A DNA stretch of 64,000 nucleotides, from contig JABMCL010003464.1 in NCBI GenBank assembly GCA_018857735.1, positions 212,501 through 276,500 of the forward strand, given 5' to 3'. The notes under the pieces were generated by a model. The model did no database searches. It had not been told where the DNA came from and saw only the letters and a list, made by a program, of their open reading frames with translations. Source of the stretch: Alviniconcha marisindica. Its lineage: Eukaryota > Mollusca > Gastropoda > Provannidae. Positions 32,105 through 45,373 of the stretch are shown piece after piece; within the stretch, counting starts at the first letter, position 1, and the number at the start of each line of letters is the position of its first letter. Made by a program: the position numbers and the translations under genes.

Positions 32105-32314
32105 TCAGCGACTCAGGCTGTGCGAGCGGCGTTCGCTGGAAGAGGAGTGGCCACTATCGCGTCGCAGGAAATCCTCTTCGTAGAACTTTCGGAAGAAGGG
32201 GTGGCGCATGGCTTGGCGCAAGGAATATCGTGAACTCACTTCGTACACCAGCAACTTCTCCATCAGGTCGAACAGCTGCTGGTGATCCTCGTTCTCCGGG
32301 TCCTTGATGTAGCG
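32105..32314 (-). CDS. CLK: CLK alternative terminal exon B'
   Basis: A 210-base terminal exon with acceptor CACTGTGTTTCAG, entering in phase 0. It encodes [20 protein letters not shown], then [20 protein letters not shown] and a tail ending HSLSR with TGA at 32105-32107. It is homologous to the first 42 residues of A' ([12 protein letters not shown] versus [20 protein letters not shown] versus QAMRHPFF). The usual Pro in 'YEPxxR' of the family is replaced by Val in B' but the conserved Arg is kept. Confidence 0.93.
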   Translation of the reverse strand, partial: RYIKDPENEDHQQLFDLMEKLLVYEVSSRYSLRQAMRHPFFRKFYEEDFLRRDSGHSSSSERRSHSLSR

Positions 32315-35300
32315 CTGAAACACAGTGCATTACGTCACTCACACAGAACTCCATAGCATGAAGGATGGGATGGGGTGGGAAAACTGGGGGTGGGGGTGAG
32401 CGAGCGAGAGAATGACAGCCACTGAGAGGTAAACAGATGACAATCCCACAAGGGGGGGTAATGTGCATGGGTTGTCCAAAGTACATTAATTAAACACTTA
32501 ATTATGGAAAAGGAATGCATACACAAACAGCAAAGCTGAGAGGGTTTTGCCACAAAATGATGCACTGCTATTAACCAAGACACCTGTCGAGGCATACACT
32601 GGGCACCAAGGGGAAAAAAGTGCTGTCTGGGCAGCGTAATGCAAAAACCTGCTTCCACAGCATGTGATGTTTCATTTTGAATACGTTTCTTAAGTAACTT
32701 AACACAAAGACCAACCTCCATGGCATGTTAAATTCCATTCTGAATATATTATTGCAAAAACCTGCTTCCCCAGCATGTGATGTTTCATTCTGAATACGTT
32801 TCTTAAGTAACTTAACACAAAGAGTTTAAGACCAACCTCCTTGGCATGTTAAATTCCGTTCTGAATATATTAATGCAAAAATCTGCTACCATGGCATGTG
32901 AAATTTCATTCTCAGTATCTTTATCAATGCAAAGTAATGCGACCACAGCATGTGAAATTTCGTTCTGAATATGCAAAGTCCTGCTACCATGGAATGTGAA
33001 ATTTCATTCTGAATGAATTGTGTGTTAATGCAAAGATCTGCTACGATGGCATAATACATGCACTAAGTTGGTGCTTGGATTTTAACATCCTGTTGACACA
33101 GGGTGACCTGTAGAACATGCATCACAAATGTTGACATCATAACAGAACTTGTGATATTTACACACACAGTGCGTCTCTCTCTCTCTCTCTCTCTCTCTCC
33201 GGCCCCGATAAAACAATCCTGGTTGAAAAACCAAGCTACTTTTTTTTCCCTCTCTCCCCCCTCCCACCATCTTTCTTTCTCTCTCTGTCTGAGGCACTTG
33301 ACTTGTACTAGTTCTAGAAGCCAGTCACACAGTTATTGCCAGGAGACACACCAATGACGACAGAAGACACAACACAAAGTCTTACCACTCGAAAACTGAG
33401 ATGTTGGCAGCACAGCCTGGGATGGTTTCACAGTCCCCTTCCCACAACACCCCAAGGATCGGATCCCCACCCACAACACCCTGCTCCAAACAGCCCTAAC
33501 CACGGCGCACCACCACTAACGCTACGCACGCCCACAGTGGACGCCACAACTAAAAAGCATTAGCACAGCCATTCTAAGCACCCGATCAGACGATCAAAGT
33601 GAGAAGAAAATAAACCATGCGCGGTGACCCCCACTTCCCCCTTTCCAAACAGACCATGACCTTTTTTGTTGTTTGGTTCCACATATGGGCTGATGCTAAT
33701 AACTAAACTAGCTTTTTAGGACAAGCAATAACATAACTGCATGCCATTCAGTTAAGGTGTTCATACTAAACATATCACAATGTAAAAATGTGCAACAATT
33801 TGAGCTTTCTTTGCAAAATGACGCAAGCATGAAGTAGGCAGATGCAGAGACTACAGGCCGGTCTGTGGGGCACTGAAAGACCACAGCGAAGGACTTAAAA
33901 GACCAGGGGAGAGCCTGAAAGACTATGGGAGGACCAAGACTGAAACTGAGCATGGAAGGACTTCAAAGACCCTCTATTCACCATCACAAAGAAAGACAGG
34001 CTTGGGTTAATGTCTCATTCACGTAAGCTCGAGCGCAGCCATTTGGGACATAGGAGTGAACCCGTTCAGCCCCAAACACACAACTAACCGTTCACCTGAA
34101 CCCCTGTTCTACACACAAAACCTTCCTTCTGCAAACTCCGAACTTTCGCAACCACCACCATTCAATACCTCTGTCACAAAACGTCTTTGAGTCACAATGA
34201 ACTGTGTGTCACATATGATCAGGAAAAGTAACACCCGGTAACACAGCTTAGTTGAAGCCTGAGGCACCTTATAAACAATGGAGAAATCATTTCTACTACA
34301 GTCTCTAACACAAGCTCGGCATGCTATGAATGCATGCCATTAAATTCACAAACAATTTCAAATAATGGAGAAGCACACATGATTAACCTGGATAATAAAT
34401 AAGCCATGAGAACAAATTGGGAAGGGTTTAACACAGGCACACAAAATGAAAGCATCAAGGCTAATTTTGAGCGTGCAGTCAGTCACTACACAATCTGATC
34501 CAGAAGGAAAAGAAAACTTTGCTGTGTGCTATTGGGAGCATCACAAGTTAAACACTTTTTTTTAGGGGGGGTGGGGGGGGGACTTGGAGGATCCACATAC
34601 AAGTAGTAATGGGTGGGGGGGAGGGGTCTTTGGAAAAACTGGGGATGGGACCTGAAAACTGCCAAAGCAACCTTGGCATGGACTTCACAGATCTTGATCC
34701 AACCTTGGCAGCAGAAACAGGACTCCAGCAAGCCTTGGGTGGGGGTGGGGAGGGAGTAGTTTTGGGGGGTGGGGGCATAGGTGCAAGACAAAAACACCAC
34801 CCCATTCCTCATGACGGGTGGTGCAGCACATTACCAGATGCACAGCTAAGAAGATCACACATGGATACACCTGTGCATAGTGAAAATGTCAAACGATGGT
34901 GGTAGACATCACAGCCAAGACTCACTGCCAATGCAGGGTTAGCTTCCGACGATGGGTGGGCCTGTCTGTGTGTGTGGGGCTTAGATTGCAGCTGTTACCA
35001 GTGTTGGCCATTTGGAAGGTACCGGTGTCAGCAGTAGCTTCAAGGGTAGCACTGTAGTAATCAACCTACTTTGGCAGGCAAGACTGTAGTGATCAAGTTT
35101 GGCAAGTGGGATTGGGGCTACAGTTTGGTCAACTGGGTGAGAGTTACTACTGTAGGTAATTTGAAGGGCTGAAGTGTGTAGGTAACTGGCATGCTCAAGT
35201 GTAGGTATAAATGTGGGAGTCTGACAAGTTGAAGTGTATAGGTAACTGGCACGCACAGGTGTAGTTATGAATGAAGGTAATTAAACAGGCTGAAGTGTAG

Positions 35301-38300
35301 TTACCAATGTAGGTAGTTTGACAGGTTTAAGTGTATTTATGAATGAAGGTAATTAAACAGGCTGAAGTGTAGTTATCAATGTAGGTATTTGACGGGCTTA
35401 AGCGTAGTTATGAATCAAGGTAATTAAACAGGCTGGAGTGTAGTTATCAATGTAGGTAGTTTGGTGGGTAGGACTGGTTAGGGTTCGATCTCTGCACGAA
35501 GAACAAAACTGAAAGTGAAAAAAGTTGGCAGCAGGGCTGGGGAGGAAGGCAGTGCTACCAAAGGAAGAGGGGTGTGAGAATGAGAGCTACCACAGGAAGA
35601 GGGAGTGTGAGAATGATGGAACAGCCTCCATGGAGTTGAATCAATGCTGTGAACCTTTGCATCAAGGGCAGGTTTAACAGGCTGGAAACTGGAAGGCCAG
35701 CCAACAGACAGCATGGACAGTGAACGCCAGCAGAAGGCAAAAAAGAGCCAGAGACTGGAGGCTTGCTGGGCAACCTGTACAGCGGTGTCATCAGCCACAT
35801 TATCACAAACAAGCAGGAGAACTCCAGGCCCAGTGCCTTTTTTCAGTAGACAGGTGGACGGGGAGATGAAACATGGTCTGAGAGATACAACGTCCACTTC
35901 ATTGTGTAAATAAGCACACATCAGCATCCAAAGCCCTTGAATCTGCAACAAAACCCTTACACATACACAGAACTAGACTGATAAAACAAAGAGTTCACCA
36001 ACAAAGACACTCATTTGTTCTTAATGCTGCATGAAGATGAACTGAATTCTGTCGAAGGCAGAGTCAAAATGTCTAAAAGAACTCAAAAAGTGACAGCAAA
36101 CCTCAAAGCCAGTGCAAGCCGATTCAAACATCCCAAAGCAATAAACACATCACCACTCTGCAAACCTAGCAGCAAAATGTACACCTCAAAGATGCATCTC
36201 GAGTACATCCTAGCAATGACAGAACAAACTGACCAAAGTTCAGATTAGTCTTCATAAATACACCAAAACTGTACACACAGGACAGTGTGTTCCTCAAGGG
36301 AATGAGTAAGACTGATGGAAATAAAAAGAAAACGTAACCACATGGTGAGTACATTTTTTTTTTTTTTTAAAGTCCATCGATCTTCACTAAACTAAGACTA
36401 AGCCTGCTTTAAAAACTGTCTGTTAGTTGCATGACTAAGGATTTAAGAGGCACGATGAGAGGCAGCACATCACAGAATGCTCAGAAAGACCGATTCACTG
36501 CCATCAAGCGGTGTCAGCCAAGGACAAATCACTCTTGCAATTCATCAAAACTGTCAGCACCGACGACAGACAACCTAATGTGGCCTCTCTTTTCTGTTAG
36601 ATCATCTCCTTGTGTGGCAAACTATTATCTGGCGTTGTCGCCTAAAGACTCGGCTGCTAGAACAAACTCGTCGGCATCGGAAGCCTGCCTCTGCTTGTCC
36701 CCTCTTGCACTCCTCCCCCCACTATGTACCCCGTTCTCCCTCCCGGCAGCAGCACCCGCTTGCTTGTCTCCCCTGGTTTGGCCAGCTTGTGGGTTGCCTC
36801 CCTTGGTCTGTGCCAACCCCTCACATGCACTCACATTGGGAAGAGGAGCTTTTTTTTTACCCTGCTCGGACGCTTGGAGTCGCTCGTCAGCCGCGGCCCC
36901 CGACTGCGTGTTGACAGTGGGAGTGGAGGGAGGGGTGGCTGTGCTGTCAGTGCTGCTTTCACTGACGGGGGCCGGTCGGCGGCGGCGCTCTCGGCGGCGT
37001 TTGGCCCGAGCTTTCTGCTGCTCGGGGCCATCACGCCCCGGAGGCAAAGTCGCTCCAACGACAGCCACTGGTGGTGGCACATTCTGGACAGTTGCAGCAA
37101 CTGCTGGAGCGGCATTGGCCGAGACGGAAGCACTGGGCATCTCCTCATAGGCATTCTGGGTCTCAATCCAGGCCTCGAAAGCGTTCTCTGACGTGGAGCT
37201 TGGCGCCACAGGCTGGGGCTGGTGCAGGATGACGGGGGGTGGTGGCTGCTGGGATGGTTTAGTCTTGGCGGTGGGGGGCTGAGGTGGGGTGACTGTGACG
37301 GGCTGGGTGGTGTGGGCAGCGGAAGGAGGGGCATGGAGGGTAGCGGTGGCTGCAGGGGGGGACTGTGGCTGGGGGGTGGTCAACACGCACACAGGGGATT
37401 CAGGCAGCTCCACAGAGCACACAGACTGCCACTGGTTCCACGTGGGGGCTGCGGCGCTTCCCTCTTCCTCCTCCTCCGGCCCCTGAGTCAGGAAGATCCC
37501 CGCTGTCTGCACCTGCGGCAAGGGCATCACAGACACCGTCACCGGCTCCTCTTCCTGCACGTCCGCATTCTCCAGCGATGGCTCCTCCACCTTCACTGAC
37601 GGTTCCTCAATCTCCGTGACGCTGCTGTCCAGAGAGCGTGCGCTGCTGGACCCCTCGGGGAACTGACCAGCATCGATGCCCACGTTCTGCGTGGGGATGG
37701 GAGGGTAAAACTGCACGGGCGTCTGCGTGCTCTTCTCCTGAGTCTGCTGGGGGATGCTAGAGAACTCGTGGGGGCTGGGGCACATCTCGCGGTAGAAGCG
37801 CTCGGGGGTCTGTGTGCCCTGGTTGAAGAAGTGGCCCATGCCCAGGGACTCCATGACCTCCGGCGGATCTTGGCTCAGCGGGGAAGCCGGGGTCAGGTCA
37901 ATGGTTGTCGTGCCAAACAAGAGCGGGAGTTTGGTGCTGGCGGCTGCTGGTTTCTGGCCTGAAGTTTGCTGGGAGACAACCAGGTCTGACACTGCCTCAG
38001 GGCGCTTCAGAGATAGCTTGCTGGGAGATAGCTTGCTGGGAGCAGCGTCCATTTCGGTGGATGCAGCAGCGGGTTTCTCAGCAAATACATTATCTGAGCC
38101 TTCATCACCTTCGCTCTGTGCGCTGTCAAGTGAACGTGACTGGGCCAACTCCAAATGACGAAGGGGTGGGGTCTTTTCCCGCAGCTGCTTACTTTCTCGC
38201 CGCCTTCTCCGCGCCTTGACCGGAGCCTCCCCTTTGGAATCTGTGCGCCTGGCCGGCATCTTTGCCTTGCTCTTGGCCACCCCAGTGCCCCCAGCGGAGT

Positions 38301-41300
38301 CATCCTCCAGACCTTCAGGTTTGTCGGACTCGGTCACAGCGGCCTGCCTCTCCAGGTGCTTCATGATGTTGGTGTCCTCCAGCTTTGTCTCCTGCTTGGC
38401 GGGCGCCGCAGCAGGCAGGTCGTTGTCCAGATGGCCGTCCGCAGCGTAGTTGGTCGAGGGAAGCGCCGCCCACCTCTTGGGGGCGTCGGCCACCCCGGTT
38501 ATCAATTTGCTGCCACCCACGGCATTCTCCTCCGCCTTGCTGCTTTCCCCATCCCCCTTGTTCTGCTTCGGCTGCCCCCCGCTACTATCCACCCCCACCC
38601 CCACCTTCTCCTTCTCCTCAGCTTTAGCGGAAGATGGGGTTTGGGTGGGGGGTGGGGAGGGAGGTTTGGTGTTAGTACTGGCGGGTTCTTCATGCACAGG
38701 AGCGGGGACAGAAGGGGTGCGGTTAGTGGTGGTGGCATCCACATCATCAAATGAGCTCATGAGAGCCATGGCGCGCATCTCGCGCTTGCAAGGGGTAAAA
38801 AAGGGGTGGCGCAGCGCCTCGTGCAGAGGGACGCGTTGCTCAGGGATGTACTCCAGCATTTTCTCCACCAGGTCCAGGAGGTCGACATGGGCGGGGTCTT
38901 TGTCCATCAAATAGTGCTGCAAAGGACAGCAAGAAAGAAGCACCATACAGGCCAGCCTCAGGGGAAGTGTCCCAGCAGTCAGAGTCTGTCCCCTGCCTTC
39001 GAGGAAAAGACAGCATGACACAGGGCTGCCCCATCCACAACATGGCGGTAAACAGCCTTCAAATATTCCACAATATACTGAAGTTTATCTGCACTAACCC
39101 CTCTCACCACCTTTCCTTTTACCACCAAACTGCACTGCTGAAAGGTCTTGACAATGCTGCCCTCTATTCTGCATATTTTACATACAATAAAACATCCACA
39201 CTTGTTCTTCTAAACAGCAGACGGACTAATTTTAAACTTCTGATTCCATTACAATCCATGCACAGCTTGTCCCTCATCTCACTTCTTCAAAATCATGAAT
39301 GAAGTCCAACATTCATCATCACTTATGTTGCATTCTTCTCTAAAAAAATAACTGATGCAAGATTTGCCCTGTTAAAATACCACTAACAGGAAGGTAGATC
39401 CTCTGTCTCTCAACAATTATTATCAACAACAATTATAAAATGTTGAAAACTGGAGTATAAGCTACAAATCTAGAAACTTAGTAAAGCCTTTAATCTGATA
39501 TACCAGGGAGAAAGTTTGCAATTTGTCTTTATGAAATACCAAACCTCCCAATCTGGAGAGAGAAAGGATTTTTAATTTGTTTAAATCTGATTTCCCAGAA
39601 CAATATGTACACCTTCACTTAACATCTTGAATAAGTAACGCTTGCTGAAGCCCCTGATCCAGGTTTCCAGTTCAACATGTCCGACTTGAGCCTCATGCAG
39701 GGAAGGAAAACGCCAGTCCAATCGCAACTGTTCACATGCTGTGAGTAACGAGCTGACCTCAGGCTGATGTGCACGAGCCATGCCGAGGAGAGGGACACAG
39801 CAGAGAAAAAGACAAATGCAGTCCCGATGATGGATCCTGTTAGTAGGTGGGTGGTTCCATTACAAATTGTCCACGTGCGGAGGGGAATGGCGAATAAACT
39901 GAAGGTCTGGTGCCAGGCAGATAACAGACCCCGCCACTCTCTAGCCATGCACTACTGTCACACCATTCAACGCCTTGTTAGTCAATGGAAATGCTTCAGA
40001 AACAAACTTCACCTTTGCTTTTAGACTAGAACAAATAACAGCCATCTCTAACATCACAATAAATAGTGCCCTCAACAACAGTTTTTCCAATTCTGTGCCA
40101 CATGACATGGAATATACACACATGGTCCAATCACTGACATCACCTGCTGTAACTGCACCACAGGTTTGTTCAGAGGCAAAAAAACTAATATCCATCTTCA
40201 CACATGTATGGATTTTGAGAGGACTCTTGTCACAATAAGGTCTTACAAATTTAATGCAATCAAACTGGAGTATCTAAATGCACTGTCTTCGGCAGTCTGT
40301 TTCGTGACCGTGGCCCAGTATAGCAAATCCATTACATCACCGTTGACAGGCACCTCACCCAGACACACACACACTCATTCACACACCTGGCTACTGTGGC
40401 CTATTTTTCATTCTTCTCTTTGCCATTGCTAGTGGTTGTGTCTGTGTGCATGTGCTTGTTGTTGTCCCCCCCCCCCCCCCCCCCCCCCAAGTTTGTACAC
40501 ATTTACATTCCTTGCACCTTCAAGTATCAGTATCTTGATTATTAGTAGTACAGTACCATCAGCACATATATGTAGGTTGGCCTTTGTGCTAATATTTAAA
40601 TATAAAATTTAATAAGAAATAAAGTTTTAACCAACCCCTCTCTCTCTCACACACACACACACAACTTGCAAAGTATCACTTTAACAGGTATGGTGAATTA
40701 AAGAAGCATTCCATCATATTACACAAAGAACACCATTAACACATGATGCCCCAGTTTCACTTTTGTTTTCCTTCAGATGCCATGGTAGCAACTAGCTGAG
40801 TACTCAGCAGTTATCTTTGCTCCTCCCCTATAACTCAAAGTGTCACCCAAAGCCAGCTGAGATTTTGTGTGCGTCCATTTTCCTACACATGTATGAAAAC
40901 ATGCACATGTAGAGTCCTCCTTTGTTCAGGCAGATGCAGCCTGACTTCCAGGCTGTTCTACAAGGTGATATATACAAGGAGTCATGGTACTGGTAAGTGG
41001 TCATACTAATGTTGTAATGAATGTGCAACTAGAGAAAAAGTCAAATCACTAACTGCAACACTGTATAACTGCATGCATGAAGACATGTACACTGAACGCA
41101 ACAAAAAATAGACACAAATCTTCATTTCATACTGTCTCCGCTCTGTCTTCCCAGTCAGCACCATTTTTTTCTCTTCCTCAACCACTCATGATGGGCCTTG
41201 GAAGTGAGTGTGTGTGTGTGTGTGTGTGTGTGTTGTGGGGGGGGGGGGGGGGGTACCCAGGGATATTGCTCATCCTCATCTCAGTTACCCTCATCACAGT

Positions 41301-44300
41301 AATTATTACTGTGATGAGGGTAACTGAGATGAGGATGAGCAATATTACTAATATGACTTCTTGAAATGTAAGCATAAGCAGCTGACACTATGAAATCAAG
41401 TACAGCTCTGTCAACAAGGAGATAAAGGGATACAAAGGCCTATGGTCATGGCGCACATGGCACACACACACAGTACACGCGGTTCATCAAAGGACATCCT
41501 GGCTGGTTCACTCAAAATTCAACTACTACAAGACTGGCTTTCTTTCTGTCCAACGCCTCTGGGCCACTAAGCACTTAGCTTTCTGGACTCCTTGTAATAC
41601 GCTTCACTCAAGTGCAACGACAGGTTTACAGATTTTTCAAACTGTGCAAGGTGATTGCTCAGTGGAAGTAGAATGCAGTTTGGGATGCTGTTCCAGCGCA
41701 AAACTTTCCAACAATGTCTAATCAGTTACGCCGCCTTACAAGGCACTTGGGAAGCAAAGTCTGAACCAGCAATGCCTCACAGTTCGTGTTATTCCACCAA
41801 TCAGCTACAGCTCAACATTGCACAGGGGTCTCAGAATTTCTTCTCTAATTTGACAACTTCCCAATCTCTGATCATCAGACTGAAAAAACTTTGGACTGCT
41901 GAGAAGTTACAGATAAGGCAGAAACAGGCCAGAACACACATGTACACACACACACAAAAACAAAAAAGAGGCAAAGAACAGAAATCATTTTTTCAAGAAT
42001 TCATCACATTTCATGGAAAGAAAAAAAGTCAGTGTCTCCTTACCGGCAGTGGCTTAACATTGTCCCTCACATATCTGCCCGCCGAGCTCTTTTCATCCCA
42101 ATCTAAGCGACCACGGTAGAAATACTTTTGCTTTCTTCAATGAGGGAACAAAAAAAGAAACACAAAACAAGCACAATTAGCATGCAGTTGGCACAGGAAC
42201 CAAAAAACACACACTGGAACCAAATGAGACCAGTAGAACAGTTAATATGTACATACGTTTGCTAAATCCAAGCTCACAATCAAAACACATCCATTAGCAC
42301 TTACTGTGAGGAAAGAAGGAAGAATGGAAGAAAACAGAGAATGGACTTGGACCACACATGCAGTGACTGCTACTGTAATGCTAACTGTGCTACAGAAACT
42401 TCTGTACACACTGAATTCACCATAAGCTCACAAACTAATAATTATTACTTATGAGTGGTTTGCCATTTCCATACCTTTTGGAAGTGATATTTAATGGTAG
42501 ACGATCATGAACCATGCAAAACATATCCCAATTATTGTTTTTAAATTATTTTCAACGGTTGTTCTTTTTCTTTTCTTTTCTTAGGGGAGGGGGGGATACT
42601 TAATGAAAAAGATCATGGACGTGTACTTTCTGAGAAGTGAGACAGTAAGCACAGAGTGCAAAGAGACCAGACGAAAGCACAACACCCAAACATGGCAACC
42701 AGCATCGAACTCAAAAGAGAAACTGCTCTTCTCCTGCTTTTCAATTCATTATCATTTCTATTTCTTTCTCAAACATCATCTGACTTCTTTTTTTCTTCTT
42801 TTTTTGCTCATGGAAAAACTACATTTTACATAAACTTTAAATGGCAATGTTTCTCTTAGAGAACAAAAGAGAAGTTAAAACTGATCAAGGGGAAAAAACA
42901 CAGGATAATTATGCCCAGAACTGATTTCCACTCCATCGCCAAAACAAAATCCAATCCATCTCAAACCATTCCAGGAGCACTGTTAAATTTCAACAAAAAG
43001 TTAATAATAAATCAGGTGAGGGCAGCAATAAAAAGGGCAAGCCACTCTGCGAAATCTGGCGTCGGTTGTCACAACATGCCAAGGCCAAAGTCGGACGCGC
43101 ATGCACAAAACCAGTTTCACAAGACACACACACACACGCACGCGCCCATAGAAAAACACCACAAGGGGTCAACCACAGGTCCTGTCTGGACAGAACCACG
43201 GAGTGGGCCATACACAGCGCAAGAAAAACACAGCTATCGCTGGTCAGGGCACTTCAGCAAGCCTGAGCGCACACGTCACAACACTAGGGCACTGGAGGGA
43301 ACCGCTGGGCCCCAGAGGACTGGGTACTCACGTAGAGAGGCTTGCAGTTTTCACGCACGTACCGCCCCGCCGGGGTTAGAGGATCCCAGTCAAGGCGCCC
43401 GTGGTAGAAGAAATTGGTTCTTTGACCACAGACAGAAGAGTGTATCAGACCACAGCACATAGTGTTGGTCACAGTGCACAGAAAAAGGAAATCAAAATGT
43501 CGCTTCAAGTTGGGAAGAGCTGATGAAACTGTTAGTCAATAAAAACAATTGTTTTTTTAAGGATGAATCAGACCAGACTCAGACCATACACACACGCAGT
43601 GTTGGTCACAGTTCAGAGAAGAATGAAATGAAATGGCTGTTCAGGTTGGAAAGAGGTAATGAAATATTTGATCATAAAAGTTTAAAACAAACCAAAACAA
43701 AAAAACTAAACTGAGAGACTCAAGACCTAGCACACTGAAGACTTGGTGGCAACAGTTCACAGCAGAATAAAATCAAAATTAGTTTACAGTTGGAAACAAA
43801 AGTGTGAAACATTTGATCACAAAATGAACAAAACCACAAAATCACGGTAAGAACTGACAACAGAACAAACAAATTTCATCAGGAATGAAAGTGACAAACT
43901 GGTATCATCAACTTATAAAACAGACAGGCAAGAAAAGACGTTGCTCTAATAGTGACAGAAAACAATGTCCACCAGAGCCAGGGGGTGGGGAGAAGAAATC
44001 CACCGACAATTAGCACAACAACAAAAGAATTGTAGCCAGTGTTACAACAAAGAAAATGCTGGCATAAACCTGCACACACACAAACAAATTGGACTGAGTG
44101 ACCAGAAAAAAGTAAACTACAGAAAAGAAAAGGCTGGAGTCCACAACAGTAAGTACACACAGATGTGATTGTGAGCTGGAGCCACGAGATCTTTTTTTTC
44201 CTTCTTTTCACATACAAATAAATCTGTCTTTGAGAACCTGCTCAGAGTGCAAGCAGCCTCTCCAAGAAGAGGTCATCTGCCGTTCAAGAGCTCAATCAAC

Positions 44301-45329
44301 CTTCTGTGGTTAAAGCTGCACTTGCCCGGATTATATAGTGGAAAACCATCAGCTGTTAAAAAAAAACTAATGAAACTTTTGGACAAATGTTTATGCACTT
44401 GATTGAGTGACCAGAGACCTGCCCTCTCCACTGAAGCACTCTTTCCATCTTTAAATTATGCACCAGGTCCTTGACACAAAAAAGGAGAGAAACAACAATG
44501 AAGCACCTATTGGTGAAGCCTGTCCTTGGACAAAGAAAGGCACACGCTGCTTGGTCCTACATTAAGGCCAGACCTGCCCTTTAATAAGTGTAAAAAACAC
44601 TTGTCAGTAAAGGCTGTCCCTAGTGAGCAGGTATGCACTCACTGGTCTTTCAGTGTGCTTACCAGCATTACCAGGATCTTCACAAGTGTACCAGTGCTTG
44701 CTTGAGGAAATCAGTACAAGTGCTTGAGAACATTGGTTTAGGAGAGTCTCTAACTGGAGAGGCTGCTTTGTCTATAGTAGGTTCTTAAAAAAAGTTACTT
44801 TGATTTCATCGATTCATAAAACACCAACCACTTAGAATAATCTGAACTCAATCAAACAAAAACATTCATTTTAACTGCATTGTACACTCATACATTCCTT
44901 ACAAATTATTAAAATAACTTGATTTAAAGGCAGAGTTTTCCATGTCTACAGCAGCTTTCAGCGTGTTATCAGCAACACTGCCATCTCCCAGTAGTTCTAC
45001 TGGGAAAACTAAGCTGTGAGCCCTGGGCACAAAAATTGTTGGAAATGTTTTTCAACACTTCCCATCCTTCTGAGCCTTTTAAAGCCATTCCACAGATCTG
45101 TCCAGAATTGTTGCCATTATTTTCTGCACCAGTGTTATGCTTGTGAAAAAGTATTTTGTGGCCTGGGCACACGCATTTGCCAGACCATGGCGCTGTCGTG
45201 TGATGCCTGGCTTGCTGCTTAGTTTCCTCAGTACACTGCTGGAAATTACCAGTGAACATGGGCAATTCGGCCTTTAAATAAACATAAATTATTTAATTCA
45301 ACTATCAGAAAGAAGAGATGCTGGGTTTA

Positions 45330-45373
<44 letters not shown>

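Noticed and set aside
36431..38914. Several 80-240 residue plus-strand frames opposite CLK exon A'
   Set aside because: They are shadows of the GC-rich minus-strand exon, which alone starts with kinase sequence and has matching splice phase.
32105..43419. Exons A/A' as part of a separate, second CLK gene
   Set aside because: No duplicate of any of the seven upstream kinase exons or of a promoter is visible between 45561 and 32105; both sets share one compatible upstream phase. Not fully excluded.
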